DNA of 64,000 nt, from NCBI RefSeq assembly GCF_014323405.1, contig NZ_JACRWE010000004.1, forward strand, positions 1 to 64,000. Direction: 5' to 3'. Positions within the stretch are counted from its first letter, which is position 1. The number at the start of each line of letters is the position of its first letter. The position numbers and the translations under genes are program-made. Source of the stretch: Romboutsia faecis. Its GTDB lineage: Bacteria; Bacillota; Clostridia; Peptostreptococcales; Peptostreptococcaceae. Shown one piece after another: positions 6,281 through 16,450 of the stretch. A model generated the notes under the pieces. It worked only from the letters and a program-made list of their open reading frames with translations. It was not told where the DNA came from and searched no databases.

Positions 6281-8426
6281 ATTTATAGTAAAAATAATTT
6301 TGATATTAAGCATATTAATTAGTGCTATAGGAGTTTGTACAGCATATCCTAAAATAGAAAAAGATAGTACTAAATTTAGTTACAATGTATTTGAGTCGGA
6401 ACACCATTTCTTAAAATATATAAATAGAAGTAATTATGCATTGTATTATAGTACATATAAAAATAATGGTGAAGAAGTATTAAACCCATCACAACTTTTG
6501 TTAAATTTAAAATCAGTTAAGGATGATCGATATAGAATAAATAACTATGAAAAAGTATTTAATGAAAATATATATAATTGGACTGATGATTTAAAAGATC
6601 GATTAGCAAACTTGGAATATTATGCCGTAAACAAAAGTAATAGTGTAGTTGTAGAAAGAAGTAATTTAAAATTAGAAGAGTTAATAAATGATGAATCTAG
6701 CTCAGATAAAATTAGTGAATTTAAGAAAATATATGAGTTTTATGTGATAATAGATTATGATGAAAATGGAAACATGAGTATATCAAATAGTTATAATGCA
6801 AATAAAAATGAAATATTAGGTAAGCTTGATGAACTACAAAGAGACAATTATGAATTTGAAATTTCTTCACTAGAGGGTGCAAAAATTAATCCTATAAAGA
6901 ATATGACATACATATATGCAGTGCCACACAATTTAATATTTTCTGATCATATATCTTATATTATGCAAAATGAAGAGTATTATGCATATTCACAAGCGTC
7001 TTATTTATTTATAAATATAGCTATAATATTTATTATATTTGTATCATTATTAGTTCCATATAAAGAAGTAAAAGATATAAAAATATTTAAAGTAATAGTA
7101 AATATACCAGTAGAAATTTTAATAATAATAGTATCTTGTGCAATAGCATTTATATATAATTCGTCTGAAATTATAATGGTAACCTCTATAAAGGGAGAAT
7201 TAATAAACTTAGTTCAATTAGAATTAAATAATCAGATAAAAAATCTAATTACTTACTCATTGAACATTATTTATTTTGCAATATGGTTTAGTATAATATC
7301 AATCGGAATATTTATATTAAAACATATAAAGAGAAAAAAGGTAAGGTTGTATTTAAGGGAAAACTCTATCATAATTAAATTTATTTTAAGGATTTTAACA
7401 GCTATAAAAAAAGGTTGGAACCAATTAACGGATTTTGATTTAGCTAATAAAAACAATTCTAAATTAGTTAAACTTCTTTTAATAAACTTATTGATTATAT
7501 CATTAATATGTACCATGTGGATATTTGGTATAATAGTGGCGATTATTTACACAGTAGTGATATTTTCAATTTTAAGAAAAAAGTATGAAAAGATTAATAA
7601 TGATTATAATGATTTGCTTAAATTAACTAATGAAATAGCAAATGGGAATTTAGATATTAATAATAAAGAGGATCTAGGTATATTTAACTCATTAAAAGAT
7701 GAGATAACGCAGATACAAAAAGGATTCAAAACTGCTGTAAGAGAAGAATTGAAGAGTCAAAAGATGAAAACAGAACTTATATCAAATGTAAGTCATGATT
7801 TAAAAACACCATTAACTTCTATAATAACTTATATAGACTTACTAAAAGATGAAAACTTAAGTTGTGGAAATCGTGAGGAATATTTAGAAGTATTAGATAG
7901 GAAATCTCAAAGGCTAAAGGATTTGATAGAAGATTTATTTGAAGTAAGTAAAGCTACAAGTGGCGATATAAATCTAAATATTATTGATGTAGATATAGTA
8001 TCTCTTATGAAACAAACTTTATTAGAGTTAAGTGATAAGATAAATGAATCGGATTTAATAATAAAGAAAAATTTACCTAGCGACAAGGTAGTTCTTAAAT
8101 TGGATAGTCAACGAACTTTTAGAGTATTTGAAAATCTTATATTAAATATAACTAAATACTCAATGAAAGGATCAAGAGTTTATATTGATATATTAGAGGG
8201 ATTAGATAACGTAACTATAAGTTTTAAAAATATAGCAGCTGAGGAAATAGATTATGATGTAAACTATATAACAGATAGGTTTGTAAGAGGAGATAAATCT
8301 AGGAATACTGAAGGAAGTGGTCTTGGACTTGCAATAGCTAAAAGCTTTGTAGAACTTCAAGGCGGAAGTTTTGAAGTGAGTACAGATGGAGATTTATTTA
8401 AAGTTATTATAGTTTTTAAAAATTAA
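6267..8426 (+). CDS. Sensor histidine kinase, multi-spanning membrane type
   Basis: This large sensor kinase (719 aa with the TTG start at 6267; an upstream TTG at 6255 is possible) overlaps the response regulator by 14 bp. It has an N-terminal membrane anchor (IIILSILISAIGVCTAY region), an outside domain of about 210 residues, then several membrane segments between roughly 240 and 440, a short HAMP-like linker, and a kinase core. The H-box is NVSHDLKTPLTS with His510. The ATP domain has an atypical N-box (ENLILNITKYS) and a G-box GSGLGLAIAKSF. It presumably phosphorylates the neighbouring regulator. The long outside domain matches no family I can name, so the signal is unknown. Confidence 0.88.
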   Translation: MKNNKFIVKIILILSILISAIGVCTAYPKIEKDSTKFSYNVFESEHHFLKYINRSNYALYYSTYKNNGEEVLNPSQLLLNLKSVKDDRYRINNYEKVFNENIYNWTDDLKDRLANLEYYAVNKSNSVVVERSNLKLEELINDESSSDKISEFKKIYEFYVIIDYDENGNMSISNSYNANKNEILGKLDELQRDNYEFEISSLEGAKINPIKNMTYIYAVPHNLIFSDHISYIMQNEEYYAYSQASYLFINIAIIFIIFVSLLVPYKEVKDIKIFKVIVNIPVEILIIIVSCAIAFIYNSSEIIMVTSIKGELINLVQLELNNQIKNLITYSLNIIYFAIWFSIISIGIFILKHIKRKKVRLYLRENSIIIKFILRILTAIKKGWNQLTDFDLANKNNSKLVKLLLINLLIISLICTMWIFGIIVAIIYTVVIFSILRKKYEKINNDYNDLLKLTNEIANGNLDINNKEDLGIFNSLKDEITQIQKGFKTAVREELKSQKMKTELISNVSHDLKTPLTSIITYIDLLKDENLSCGNREEYLEVLDRKSQRLKDLIEDLFEVSKATSGDINLNIIDVDIVSLMKQTLLELSDKINESDLIIKKNLPSDKVVLKLDSQRTFRVFENLILNITKYSMKGSRVYIDILEGLDNVTISFKNIAAEEIDYDVNYITDRFVRGDKSRNTEGSGLGLAIAKSFVELQGGSFEVSTDGDLFKVIIVFKN

Positions 8427-8439
8427 AATATAAAAATAA

Positions 8440-8483
8440 AAAAAGCGTTTCTGGATGAAATTAAATATCTAGAGACGTTTTTT
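8440..8483 (+). terminator. Terminator of the two-component operon
   Basis: AAAAAGCGTTTCTGGA and TCTAGAGACGTTTTTT pair with G-U and one mismatch around a 12-base loop, followed by a T-run. Confidence 0.7.
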
Positions 8484-8556
8484 AAATTAGTCTCATGATT
8501 TGGTAGGATTTAAAATTAATTAAATTGGGTAAAATATGTAAAAAATGTTCTATAAA

Positions 8557-8586
8557 TTGAGGATAGAGTTTATATTATGATATAAT
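8557..8586 (+). promoter_or_regulatory. uvrBA promoter
   Basis: TTGAGG (8557-8562) and TATAAT (8581-8586) are spaced by 18 bp. The predicted transcription start falls inside or next to the LexA box at 8599-8610. Confidence 0.6.
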
Positions 8587-8598
8587 TATACTTATTAG

Positions 8599-8610
8599 GA
8601 ACGAATGTTC
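8599..8610. promoter_or_regulatory. LexA (DinR) box of uvrBA
   Basis: GAACGAATGTTC is a perfect match to the Firmicute SOS box core GAAC-N4-GTTC. It lies 12 bp after the -10 element and just before the uvrB RBS, the expected place for repression by LexA. Confidence 0.88.
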
Positions 8611-8626
8611 GGAAAGGAGTGATATT

Positions 8627-10597
8627 GTGGATTTTAAAATAAGCTCAGATTTTAAGCCTACAGGAGATCAACCAGAAGCAATAAAATCGATTGTTACTGC
8701 TATAAACAATGATGAAAAGTTTTCAACTTTATTAGGAGTTACAGGTTCGGGAAAAACATTTACAATGGCAAATATTATACAAGAGGTAAAAAAGCCAACG
8801 TTGATACTTGCACATAATAAAACTTTAGCAGCACAGCTTTATAGCGAATTTAAAGAGTTCTTTCCAGATAATGCAGTTGAATATTTTGTAAGTTACTATG
8901 ATTATTATCAGCCAGAAGCTTATGTAGCTCATAGTGATACATATATTGAAAAAGATGCTAGTATTAATGACGAAATAGATAAGTTAAGACATTCCGCTAC
9001 TGCATCAATTTTAGAAAGAAGAGATGTAATTATAATATCATCTGTGTCATGTATTTATGGTTTAGGAGATCCAGAAGATTATAAAGAATTGATGGTATCA
9101 TTAAGACCAGGTATGCAAAAAGATAGGGATGAGATTATAAAACGTTTAATAGAGATTCAATACGAAAGAAACGATATTAACTTTGTCAGAGGTACATTTA
9201 GAGTAAGAGGAGATATTCTAGAGATATTCCCAGCTAGTAATGATGAAAAAGCTATTAGAATAGAATTCTTCGGCGATGAAATAGATAGAATTACTGAGAT
9301 AGATTATGTAACAGGAAAAATTGCAGGAGTTAGAAACCATGTAGTTATATTCCCTGCATCTCATTACGTAACAACACCAGAAAGAATTGAACAAGCAATT
9401 ATAAGGATAGAAAAAGAGCTTGAAGAAAGAGTTAAGTATTTTAAAGAAAATGATAAATTACTAGAAGCTCAAAGAATAGAACAAAGAACGAAATACGATA
9501 TAGAAATGTTAAAGGAAATTGGATTCTGCCAGGGAATTGAAAACTATTCTAGACATGTAACAGGCAGGAAAGAAGGGGAAAAGCCATATACTTTAATGGA
9601 TTTCTTCCCAGATGATTATTTAATGATAGTAGACGAGTCTCACGTTACGATACCTCAGGTAAGAGGAATGTATGGAGGAGATAGATCAAGAAAAACATCA
9701 CTTATAGACAATGGATTTAGATTACCATCAGCTTATGATAATAGACCTTTAAATTTTAATGAATTTGAAGAAAATATAAATCAAATTCTATTTGTAACTG
9801 CTACACCAGGACCTTACGAAATAGAGCATTCTACAACCATAGCAGAACAAATAATAAGACCTACTGGATTATTAGACCCTATTATAGAAGTAAGACCTAT
9901 AGAAAACCAAATAGATAATTTAGTTGGAGAGATTAATACTGTTATAGAAAAGGGTGAGAGAGTATTAATTACTACATTAACTAAGAAGATGAGTGAAGAT
10001 CTTACTAACTATTTGAAAGAAATTGGTATAAAAGTTAAGTACTTGCACTCTGATATAGATACTTTAGAAAGAACAGAAATTATAAGAGATTTAAGATTAG
10101 GTAAGTTTGATGTTTTAGTAGGAATAAACTTATTAAGAGAAGGTTTAGATATACCAGAAGTATCATTAGTTGCAATTTTAGATGCAGATAAGGAAGGTTT
10201 CTTACGTTCTGAAACTTCTTTAATACAAACAGTAGGACGTGCTGCAAGAAATTCAGAAGGTAAAGTTATAATGTATGCAGATAAGATAACTAGATCTATG
10301 CAAGCAACAATAGAAGAAACTAAGAGAAGAAGAGAAATACAATCTTTATACAATAAAGAGCATGGTATAGTTCCAAAAACTATACAAAAACGTGTTAGAG
10401 ATAGTATAGAAGCTACTAAGGTAGCAGATGAAGAGGTAGTATACGGAATTAAGGATACTAATGATATAGAGGAAATTAAAAATAATATAGCAACTCTACA
10501 AGCTGAAATGATGGATGCTGCACAGAATCTACAATTTGAAAGAGCAGCAGAGCTTAGAGATAAAATAAAACAACTAGAGGAAAGGATAAAAGATTAA
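8627..10597 (+). CDS. uvrB: UvrABC excinuclease subunit B
   Basis: UvrB is the damage-verifying helicase-like subunit of nucleotide excision repair. The 656-aa protein (usual length) has Walker A GVTGSGKT near residue 39-46, the beta-hairpin region [10 protein letters not shown] near 93-102, DE-box-like VDESHVT near 337, helicase motifs V and VI ([19 protein letters not shown]), and a C-terminal UVR domain that binds UvrC ([17 protein letters not shown]). It starts with GTG at 8627 after GGAAAGGAG. The promoter carries a LexA box. uvrA follows with a one-base TAATG overlap. Confidence 0.98.
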   Translation: MDFKISSDFKPTGDQPEAIKSIVTAINNDEKFSTLLGVTGSGKTFTMANIIQEVKKPTLILAHNKTLAAQLYSEFKEFFPDNAVEYFVSYYDYYQPEAYVAHSDTYIEKDASINDEIDKLRHSATASILERRDVIIISSVSCIYGLGDPEDYKELMVSLRPGMQKDRDEIIKRLIEIQYERNDINFVRGTFRVRGDILEIFPASNDEKAIRIEFFGDEIDRITEIDYVTGKIAGVRNHVVIFPASHYVTTPERIEQAIIRIEKELEERVKYFKENDKLLEAQRIEQRTKYDIEMLKEIGFCQGIENYSRHVTGRKEGEKPYTLMDFFPDDYLMIVDESHVTIPQVRGMYGGDRSRKTSLIDNGFRLPSAYDNRPLNFNEFEENINQILFVTATPGPYEIEHSTTIAEQIIRPTGLLDPIIEVRPIENQIDNLVGEINTVIEKGERVLITTLTKKMSEDLTNYLKEIGIKVKYLHSDIDTLERTEIIRDLRLGKFDVLVGINLLREGLDIPEVSLVAILDADKEGFLRSETSLIQTVGRAARNSEGKVIMYADKITRSMQATIEETKRRREIQSLYNKEHGIVPKTIQKRVRDSIEATKVADEEVVYGIKDTNDIEEIKNNIATLQAEMMDAAQNLQFERAAELRDKIKQLEERIKD

Positions 10598-13431
10598 TGG
10601 AAGACAAAATTGTAATTAAAGGCGCAAAAGAACATAATCTAAAAGATGTTAATTTAGAACTTCCTAGAAATAAATTCATTGTTTTCACAGGGTTATCAGG
10701 TTCGGGAAAATCATCTTTAGCATTTGATACTATTTATGCTGAAGGTCAAAGAAGATATGTAGAAAGTTTATCTGCATATGCAAGACAGTTTTTAGGACAA
10801 ATGGAAAAACCTAATGTAGAATATATAGAAGGTCTATCTCCAGCAATATCAATAGATCAAAAAACAACATCAAAAAATCCTCGTTCTACAGTGGGAACAG
10901 TTACTGAAATATATGATTATTTAAGATTACTATTTGCTAGAGTAGGAGAAGTCCATTGTCCTGTATGTGGTGAAAAAATAAGTCAAATGACTATTCAAGA
11001 AATAGTAGATAAAATATTAGAGTTTCCAGAAAGAACAAAGTTACAGATATTATCACCAGTAGTTAGAGGTCAAAAAGGAACTCATAAAAAGGTCATAGAA
11101 AATATTAAAAAAGATGGCTTCGTAAGAATAAGGGTAGATGGAGAAAACTATGAAGTTACTGATGAATTTGATTTAAACAAGAATCAAAAACATAATATAG
11201 AAGTTGTAGTAGATAGAATAATCGTAAAAGACGGAATTGAGTCAAGATTAGCAGATTCAATAGAAACTGCAGTTAAATTATCAGATGGACTTGTTATTGC
11301 TCAAATCATTGATGGAGAAGAAATTCTTTATTCTACTAAGTTTGCTTGTCCAGAACATGGAATAGGTATAGAAGAGTTATCGCCAAGAATGTTCTCATTT
11401 AATGCTCCTTTTGGTGCTTGTACTGTTTGTAATGGATTAGGAGAAAGTAAAGAAGTTGATCCTGACTTAGTTATACCAAATAAAGAATTATCAATAAAGC
11501 AAGGTGCAATAGCTGCTTGGGGTTCAGTAAGTACAAGTGATGATACGTACTATAGTAAAATGGTACAAAGTTTAGCTGCACATTTTAATGTGTCACTAGA
11601 TACACCATTTAAAGACTTACCAGAAGATTTTGTTCAAGAATTACTTTATGGAGAAAATAATGTAATGGTAGAGTTTATATTTGAATCTAAGTTTGGAGGT
11701 AGAAGAGAATATAAAGCTCCATTTGAAGGTGTTATAGTAAACTTAGAGAGAAGATATAGAGAAACTAACTCTGATTATTCTAGAGATAAGATAGAAGAGT
11801 TTATGGCAGAAAGACCTTGTCCAAAATGTAAAGGTTCAAGGCTTAGAAAAGAAGTTTTATCTGTATTAGTTGATAATAAGAATATAATGGATGTAACTGA
11901 TTTATCAATTAATGAACTTATAGATTATATAGAGAATATAGAGCTTACAGAAAAACAAAAATTTATAGCTCATGAAATATTAAAAGAAATAAAGGGAAGA
12001 GCATCTTTCTTAAAAGATGTTGGTCTAGATTATTTAAATCTATCTAGAAAAGCAGGGACTTTATCGGGAGGAGAAGCACAACGTATAAGACTTGCTACTC
12101 AAATAGGTTCTGCTCTTGTAGGTGTATTATATGTTCTAGATGAACCAAGTATAGGACTACATCAAAGAGATAATGATAGACTTATCGCTACTTTAAGGCA
12201 TTTAACTGATTTAGGAAATACGCTTATAGTAGTAGAGCATGATGAAGATACTATGAAGGAAGCTGATTATATAGTGGATATAGGTCCAGGAGCAGGTGTT
12301 CATGGTGGAGAAATAGTAGCTCAAGGTACTTTAGATGAAATTTTAGAAAATGAAAACTCTATTACAGGTCAGTATCTAAGTGGAAAGAAACAGATAGTAA
12401 TTCCTGAAAAAACTAGAGAAGGAAATGGAAGTTTTATAGAGGTAGTTAGAGCAAGTGAAAATAACTTAAAAAATATAAATGCCAAATTCCCATTGGGTAA
12501 ATTTATATGTGTTACTGGAGTTTCAGGGTCAGGAAAAAGTACATTAATAAATGATATCTTATATACAGGTATTGCTGCTAAGGTAAATAGACTTAGAGAA
12601 AGACCAGGTAAACATAAAGAAATAAAAGGTATAGAAAATATAGATAAAGTAATAAATATAGATCAAAGCCCAATAGGTAGAACTCCAAGATCAAATCCAG
12701 CAACTTATACAGGTGTATTTGATCAAATAAGAGATATATTTGCTGCTACTAATGAAGCTAAAGCTAGAGGCTATAAAAAGGGTAGATTTAGTTTTAATGT
12801 AAAAGGTGGAAGATGTGAGGCTTGTAAGGGTGACGGTATAATTAAAATTGAAATGCATTTCTTACCAGATGTTTACGTACCTTGTGAAGTTTGTAAAGGA
12901 GAAAGATATAATAGAGAAACTTTACAAGTTAAATACAAAGATAAGACGATAGCTGACATATTAGATATGAATGTAGAGGAAGCTCTTACATTTTTTGAAA
13001 ATATTCCAAATATAAAAAGAAAGCTTGAGACTTTAATGGATGTTGGTCTTTCATATATAAAACTAGGTCAACCTTCAACTCAATTATCAGGTGGTGAAGC
13101 TCAAAGAATTAAGCTAGCTACAGAATTAAGTAAAAGACCTACTGGTAAAACTTTATATATTTTAGATGAACCTACTACTGGTCTTCATATGGCTGATGTA
13201 GATAAGCTTATAGATGTATTACAAAGGTTAGCAGATACAGGAAATACTATCGTTGTTATAGAGCATAACTTAGATGTTATAAAAACTTGTGATTATATAA
13301 TCGACTTAGGTCCAGAAGGTGGAGATAAAGGTGGAACTATAATTGCAAAAGGAACTCCAAAAGAGGTTTCTAAAGTAGAAGGATCTTATACAGGTAAATT
13401 TTTAAAAAGATACTTTGAAGAAGAAAAATAA
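10597..13431 (+). CDS. uvrA: UvrABC excinuclease subunit A
   Basis: UvrA is the damage-recognition ATPase of excision repair and loads UvrB. The 944-aa protein has two ABC modules: Walker [11 protein letters not shown] near residue 32 and [10 protein letters not shown] near 640, with signature motifs LSGGEAQRI at about 488 and 825. Zinc-binding CxxC pairs are seen in CPVCGEK, CTVCNG, CPKCKG and the C-terminal [15 protein letters not shown] finger. The ATG overlaps the uvrB stop (TAATG), so both are one SOS-controlled operon. A terminator follows, which separates it from uvrC. Confidence 0.98.
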   Translation: MEDKIVIKGAKEHNLKDVNLELPRNKFIVFTGLSGSGKSSLAFDTIYAEGQRRYVESLSAYARQFLGQMEKPNVEYIEGLSPAISIDQKTTSKNPRSTVGTVTEIYDYLRLLFARVGEVHCPVCGEKISQMTIQEIVDKILEFPERTKLQILSPVVRGQKGTHKKVIENIKKDGFVRIRVDGENYEVTDEFDLNKNQKHNIEVVVDRIIVKDGIESRLADSIETAVKLSDGLVIAQIIDGEEILYSTKFACPEHGIGIEELSPRMFSFNAPFGACTVCNGLGESKEVDPDLVIPNKELSIKQGAIAAWGSVSTSDDTYYSKMVQSLAAHFNVSLDTPFKDLPEDFVQELLYGENNVMVEFIFESKFGGRREYKAPFEGVIVNLERRYRETNSDYSRDKIEEFMAERPCPKCKGSRLRKEVLSVLVDNKNIMDVTDLSINELIDYIENIELTEKQKFIAHEILKEIKGRASFLKDVGLDYLNLSRKAGTLSGGEAQRIRLATQIGSALVGVLYVLDEPSIGLHQRDNDRLIATLRHLTDLGNTLIVVEHDEDTMKEADYIVDIGPGAGVHGGEIVAQGTLDEILENENSITGQYLSGKKQIVIPEKTREGNGSFIEVVRASENNLKNINAKFPLGKFICVTGVSGSGKSTLINDILYTGIAAKVNRLRERPGKHKEIKGIENIDKVINIDQSPIGRTPRSNPATYTGVFDQIRDIFAATNEAKARGYKKGRFSFNVKGGRCEACKGDGIIKIEMHFLPDVYVPCEVCKGERYNRETLQVKYKDKTIADILDMNVEEALTFFENIPNIKRKLETLMDVGLSYIKLGQPSTQLSGGEAQRIKLATELSKRPTGKTLYILDEPTTGLHMADVDKLIDVLQRLADTGNTIVVIEHNLDVIKTCDYIIDLGPEGGDKGGTIIAKGTPKEVSKVEGSYTGKFLKRYFEEEK

Positions 13432-13449
13432 AATATAAAGTATTTTAAT

Positions 13450-13508
13450 AATACCTCCTATTTTAAATATTACAGAAATAGTAATGTAAGTTTAGGGGGT
13501 ATTTTTTT
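13450..13508 (+). terminator. Terminator after uvrA
   Basis: AATACCTCCTA (13450-13460) pairs with TAGGGGGTATT (13493-13503) with G-U pairs, and seven Ts follow. Confidence 0.75.
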
Positions 13509-13535
13509 ACAAGGAGATATTTTAGGTTTTTAGGG

Positions 13536-13541
13536 TATAAT
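13536..13541 (+). promoter_or_regulatory. Putative -10 element of uvrC-hprK
   Basis: TATAAT lies 34 bp before the uvrC start, downstream of the uvrA terminator. The -35 region is weak. No LexA box is seen here, unlike uvrBA. Confidence 0.4.
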
Positions 13542-13574
13542 TTTAATATAAATTTTAGTTTTGGAGGGAATAAT

Positions 13575-15386
13575 TTGTTTGACATACAAGAACAATTAAA
13601 AAAGCTTCCAGCTGAGCCTGGAGTATATTTAATGAAGGATCAATTTGATAATATAATTTATGTTGGAAAGGCTATATCATTAAAGAATAGAGTAAGGCAG
13701 TATTTTCAATCATCGAAAAATCACTCTTCAAAAGTTAAATCAATGGTAAAGAATATAAAAAGTTTCGAGTATATTATAACTGATTCTGAGCTAGAGGCAT
13801 TAATACTTGAATGCAACTTAATAAAGCAATATAGACCCAAATATAATGTTTTATTAAGAGATGATAAGACTTATCCATATATAAAGGTAACTATAAATGA
13901 AGATTATCCAAGAGTATTAAAAGTTAGAAGAGTACTAAAAGATAAGGCAAAATATTTTGGACCATATACAAATTTAACTGCAGTAAATGATACCTTAGAA
14001 ATAATAAGAAATACTTATCCTATAAGAACATGCAATATAGATATAGATAAGGCTATAAAAAACAATATGAGACCATGTTTAAATATGCATATAAAGAAGT
14101 GTGTAGGGCCTTGCACAGGTAATGTATCCAAAGAAGAATATAATGAGATGGTAGAAGACATAATTATGTTTTTATCTGGAAAAGAAGAAACATTAATAGA
14201 AATATTAAAAGAAAAAATGAATAAATCTGCTATGGAGTTTAATTTCGAAGAAGCTGCCATATATAGAGATAAAATTAGAAGTTTAGAAGAAATGATGCAA
14301 AAACAGAAAATAGATGCTACCACTTCAGATCTAAATCAGGATGTAATAGCTATGGCAAGAGCTCATGATGAGGCTTGTGTTCAAGTATTCTTTATAAGAA
14401 ATGGTAAGATAGTTGGAAGAGAACATTTTATATTAGTTGGTGTTATGGACAGTTCTAGGGCATCAATTTTAGGATCTTTTGTAAAACAATTCTATATGGA
14501 ACAAGAGTACATTCCTAGAGAATTAATTATAGAAGATGAAATAGAAGATAGTTTTATTTTAGAAGAATGGTTGTCGGCTAAAAAAGGTCAAAAGGTAACT
14601 ATAAGAGTACCTCAAAAAGGAGAAAAAAAGAATTTAGTAGATATGGTTAGGAAGAATGCTATAGAATATCTTGAAAAATTTTCAGATATGAATAAGCTTA
14701 AATATGAAAAGAGTTTAGGAGCATTGGATCAATTAAAAGATTTATTAGGATTAGAAGAAATTCCAAAGAGAATAGAATCTTTTGATATTTCTAATATTCA
14801 AGGGGTAGACTCAATAGGTTCAATGGTTGTATTTACAAATGGAAAGAAGGATAAGAAAGAATATAGAAGGTATAAAATAAAAACTGTAATAGGACCAAAT
14901 GACTACGATTCTATGGCTGAAATAGTAGAAAGAAGACTAAAATACGGTGATTTACCAAATTTAATTTTATTAGATGGAGGAAAAGGACAAGTAAGCTCAG
15001 TTCAGAGGGTTTTAGATAAGTATGGTGTAGAAATTCCTCTATGGGGAATGTATAAAGACGATAAACATAGAACGAAGGGCTTAATTTCCCAGGAAAAGGA
15101 GATAGAATTAGATAAAACTACTAATTTGTATAGATTTGTAGCAAGTATACAAGAAGAAGTCCATAATTTCGCTATTAGCTATCATAGAAGTTTAAGAAAT
15201 AAATCTTTGACAAAGTCAGTTTTAGATGATATACAAGGTATAGGGGAAAAAAGAAAAAAAGCTTTATTAGCTCACTTTAAAGATATAGATGCTATAAAAA
15301 AAGCCAGTGTTGAAGAATTGGCAAGTGTTGAGGGAATGAATACAGCATCAGCAGAGAGTGTTTATAATTTTTTTAAGAAGGGATAG
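13575..15386 (+). CDS. uvrC: UvrABC excinuclease subunit C
   Basis: UvrC makes the two incisions around a lesion marked by UvrB. The 603-aa protein has an N-terminal GIY-YIG nuclease domain (GVYLMKD, IIYVGKAISLKNRVRQYF near residues 16-45), a four-cysteine region (CNID, CLNMHIKKCVGPC), a UVR motif (MEFNFEEAAIYRDKI), the RNase H-like endonuclease domain (FDISNIQG, DGGKGQ) and C-terminal helix-hairpin-helix repeats (IQGIGEKRKKALLAHF). The start is TTG at 13575, with GGAGGG 6 bases before it. hprK follows after 9 bp and is probably co-transcribed. Confidence 0.97.
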   Translation: MFDIQEQLKKLPAEPGVYLMKDQFDNIIYVGKAISLKNRVRQYFQSSKNHSSKVKSMVKNIKSFEYIITDSELEALILECNLIKQYRPKYNVLLRDDKTYPYIKVTINEDYPRVLKVRRVLKDKAKYFGPYTNLTAVNDTLEIIRNTYPIRTCNIDIDKAIKNNMRPCLNMHIKKCVGPCTGNVSKEEYNEMVEDIIMFLSGKEETLIEILKEKMNKSAMEFNFEEAAIYRDKIRSLEEMMQKQKIDATTSDLNQDVIAMARAHDEACVQVFFIRNGKIVGREHFILVGVMDSSRASILGSFVKQFYMEQEYIPRELIIEDEIEDSFILEEWLSAKKGQKVTIRVPQKGEKKNLVDMVRKNAIEYLEKFSDMNKLKYEKSLGALDQLKDLLGLEEIPKRIESFDISNIQGVDSIGSMVVFTNGKKDKKEYRRYKIKTVIGPNDYDSMAEIVERRLKYGDLPNLILLDGGKGQVSSVQRVLDKYGVEIPLWGMYKDDKHRTKGLISQEKEIELDKTTNLYRFVASIQEEVHNFAISYHRSLRNKSLTKSVLDDIQGIGEKRKKALLAHFKDIDAIKKASVEELASVEGMNTASAESVYNFFKKG

Positions 15387-15395
15387 TAAAATAGA

Positions 15396-16325
15396 ATGGA
15401 ATACTTAGATAGGGTATCAATAAATGATATTATAAAGGATTTGAAGTTAGATATTGTATATATGCCAGAAGGAAAGGAATATTATGTTGCTTCTCAAGAC
15501 TTGAATAGAACAGGATTACAGTTTGCAGGTTATTTTGAGTATTTTGCTTATGAAAGATTACAAATAGTAGGTAAGGCAGAGTATAACTATTTTAGTAATA
15601 TGGATTCAGATACAAGAGAAGTGGTGTTAGATAAATTCTTTTCATATGAGATACCTGCACTAATCGTTTCTAGAAATTTAGAAGTTAAACCAGATGTAAT
15701 AGAAAAAGCCAAGAAATATGATAGAGTAATCTTAAGCTCGAGAAGAAACACAACAAGAATTATGAATTCATTATCAAGTTATTTAGACAATAAATTAGCA
15801 CCTCATACGACTATACATGGAGTTTTAGTAGATGTATATGGGATAGGTGTATTAATAAAGGGTGAAAGTAGTATAGGAAAATCAGAAACTGCTCTGGAGC
15901 TTATCCAAAGAGGTCATAGATTAGTAGCCGATGATGCAGTAGAAATAAGAAAATTAGATGATAGTTTTTTAGTTGGTCAATCACCAGAATTACTAAGACA
16001 TTTTTTAGAGATAAGAGGAATAGGAATAATAGATGTAAGAAGCTTATATGGAGTAGGTGCTGTTAAAACCTCTAAGAAAATAGATTTAGTAATACATTTA
16101 GAAGGATGGGATGAAAATAAGTATTATGATAGACTAGGATTAGATAAAGAGTATGAAGAAATTCTAGGAGAAAAAGTAGAACAGCTAGTTGTTCCAGTTA
16201 AGCCAGGTAGAAATACAGCAATGATTATTGAGGTTGCTGCAATGAACTTTAGGCAAAAAGGAATGGGGTATGATGCAGCTCAAGAATTCACAAAAAAATT
16301 ATCAGATTTAATAGATAGTAAATAA
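15396..16325 (+). CDS. hprK: HPr kinase/phosphorylase
   Basis: This enzyme phosphorylates Ser46 of HPr, the signal that activates CcpA-dependent catabolite control, and reverses the reaction. The 309-aa protein has the N-terminal regulatory domain and a C-terminal kinase domain with P-loop GESSIGKS at residues 156-163 and the HPrK signature LEIRGIGIIDVRSLYG about 45 residues later. Length matches the family. It sits 9 bp after uvrC. Its presence supports the functional reading of the cre site at 1388-1401. Confidence 0.97.
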   Translation: MEYLDRVSINDIIKDLKLDIVYMPEGKEYYVASQDLNRTGLQFAGYFEYFAYERLQIVGKAEYNYFSNMDSDTREVVLDKFFSYEIPALIVSRNLEVKPDVIEKAKKYDRVILSSRRNTTRIMNSLSSYLDNKLAPHTTIHGVLVDVYGIGVLIKGESSIGKSETALELIQRGHRLVADDAVEIRKLDDSFLVGQSPELLRHFLEIRGIGIIDVRSLYGVGAVKTSKKIDLVIHLEGWDENKYYDRLGLDKEYEEILGEKVEQLVVPVKPGRNTAMIIEVAAMNFRQKGMGYDAAQEFTKKLSDLIDSK

Positions 16326-16404
16326 ATATTATATATATTAAAAATTATACAAGTTATAGATTTTTCTTTAGGAGATAAAAATATAATTAAGTTAAACACA
16401 ATAT

Positions 16405-16444
16405 AAAGGTAGTACCTAAGACTAAAGGTACTACCTTTTATTTT
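16405..16444 (+). terminator. Terminator between hprK and the hydrogenase operon
   Basis: AAAGGTAGTACCT (16405-16417) pairs with AGGTACTACCTTT (16426-16438), followed by TTATTTT on the + strand. The minus-strand side has no T-run, so it mainly ends hprK. Confidence 0.85.
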
Positions 16445-16450
16445 AATTAG

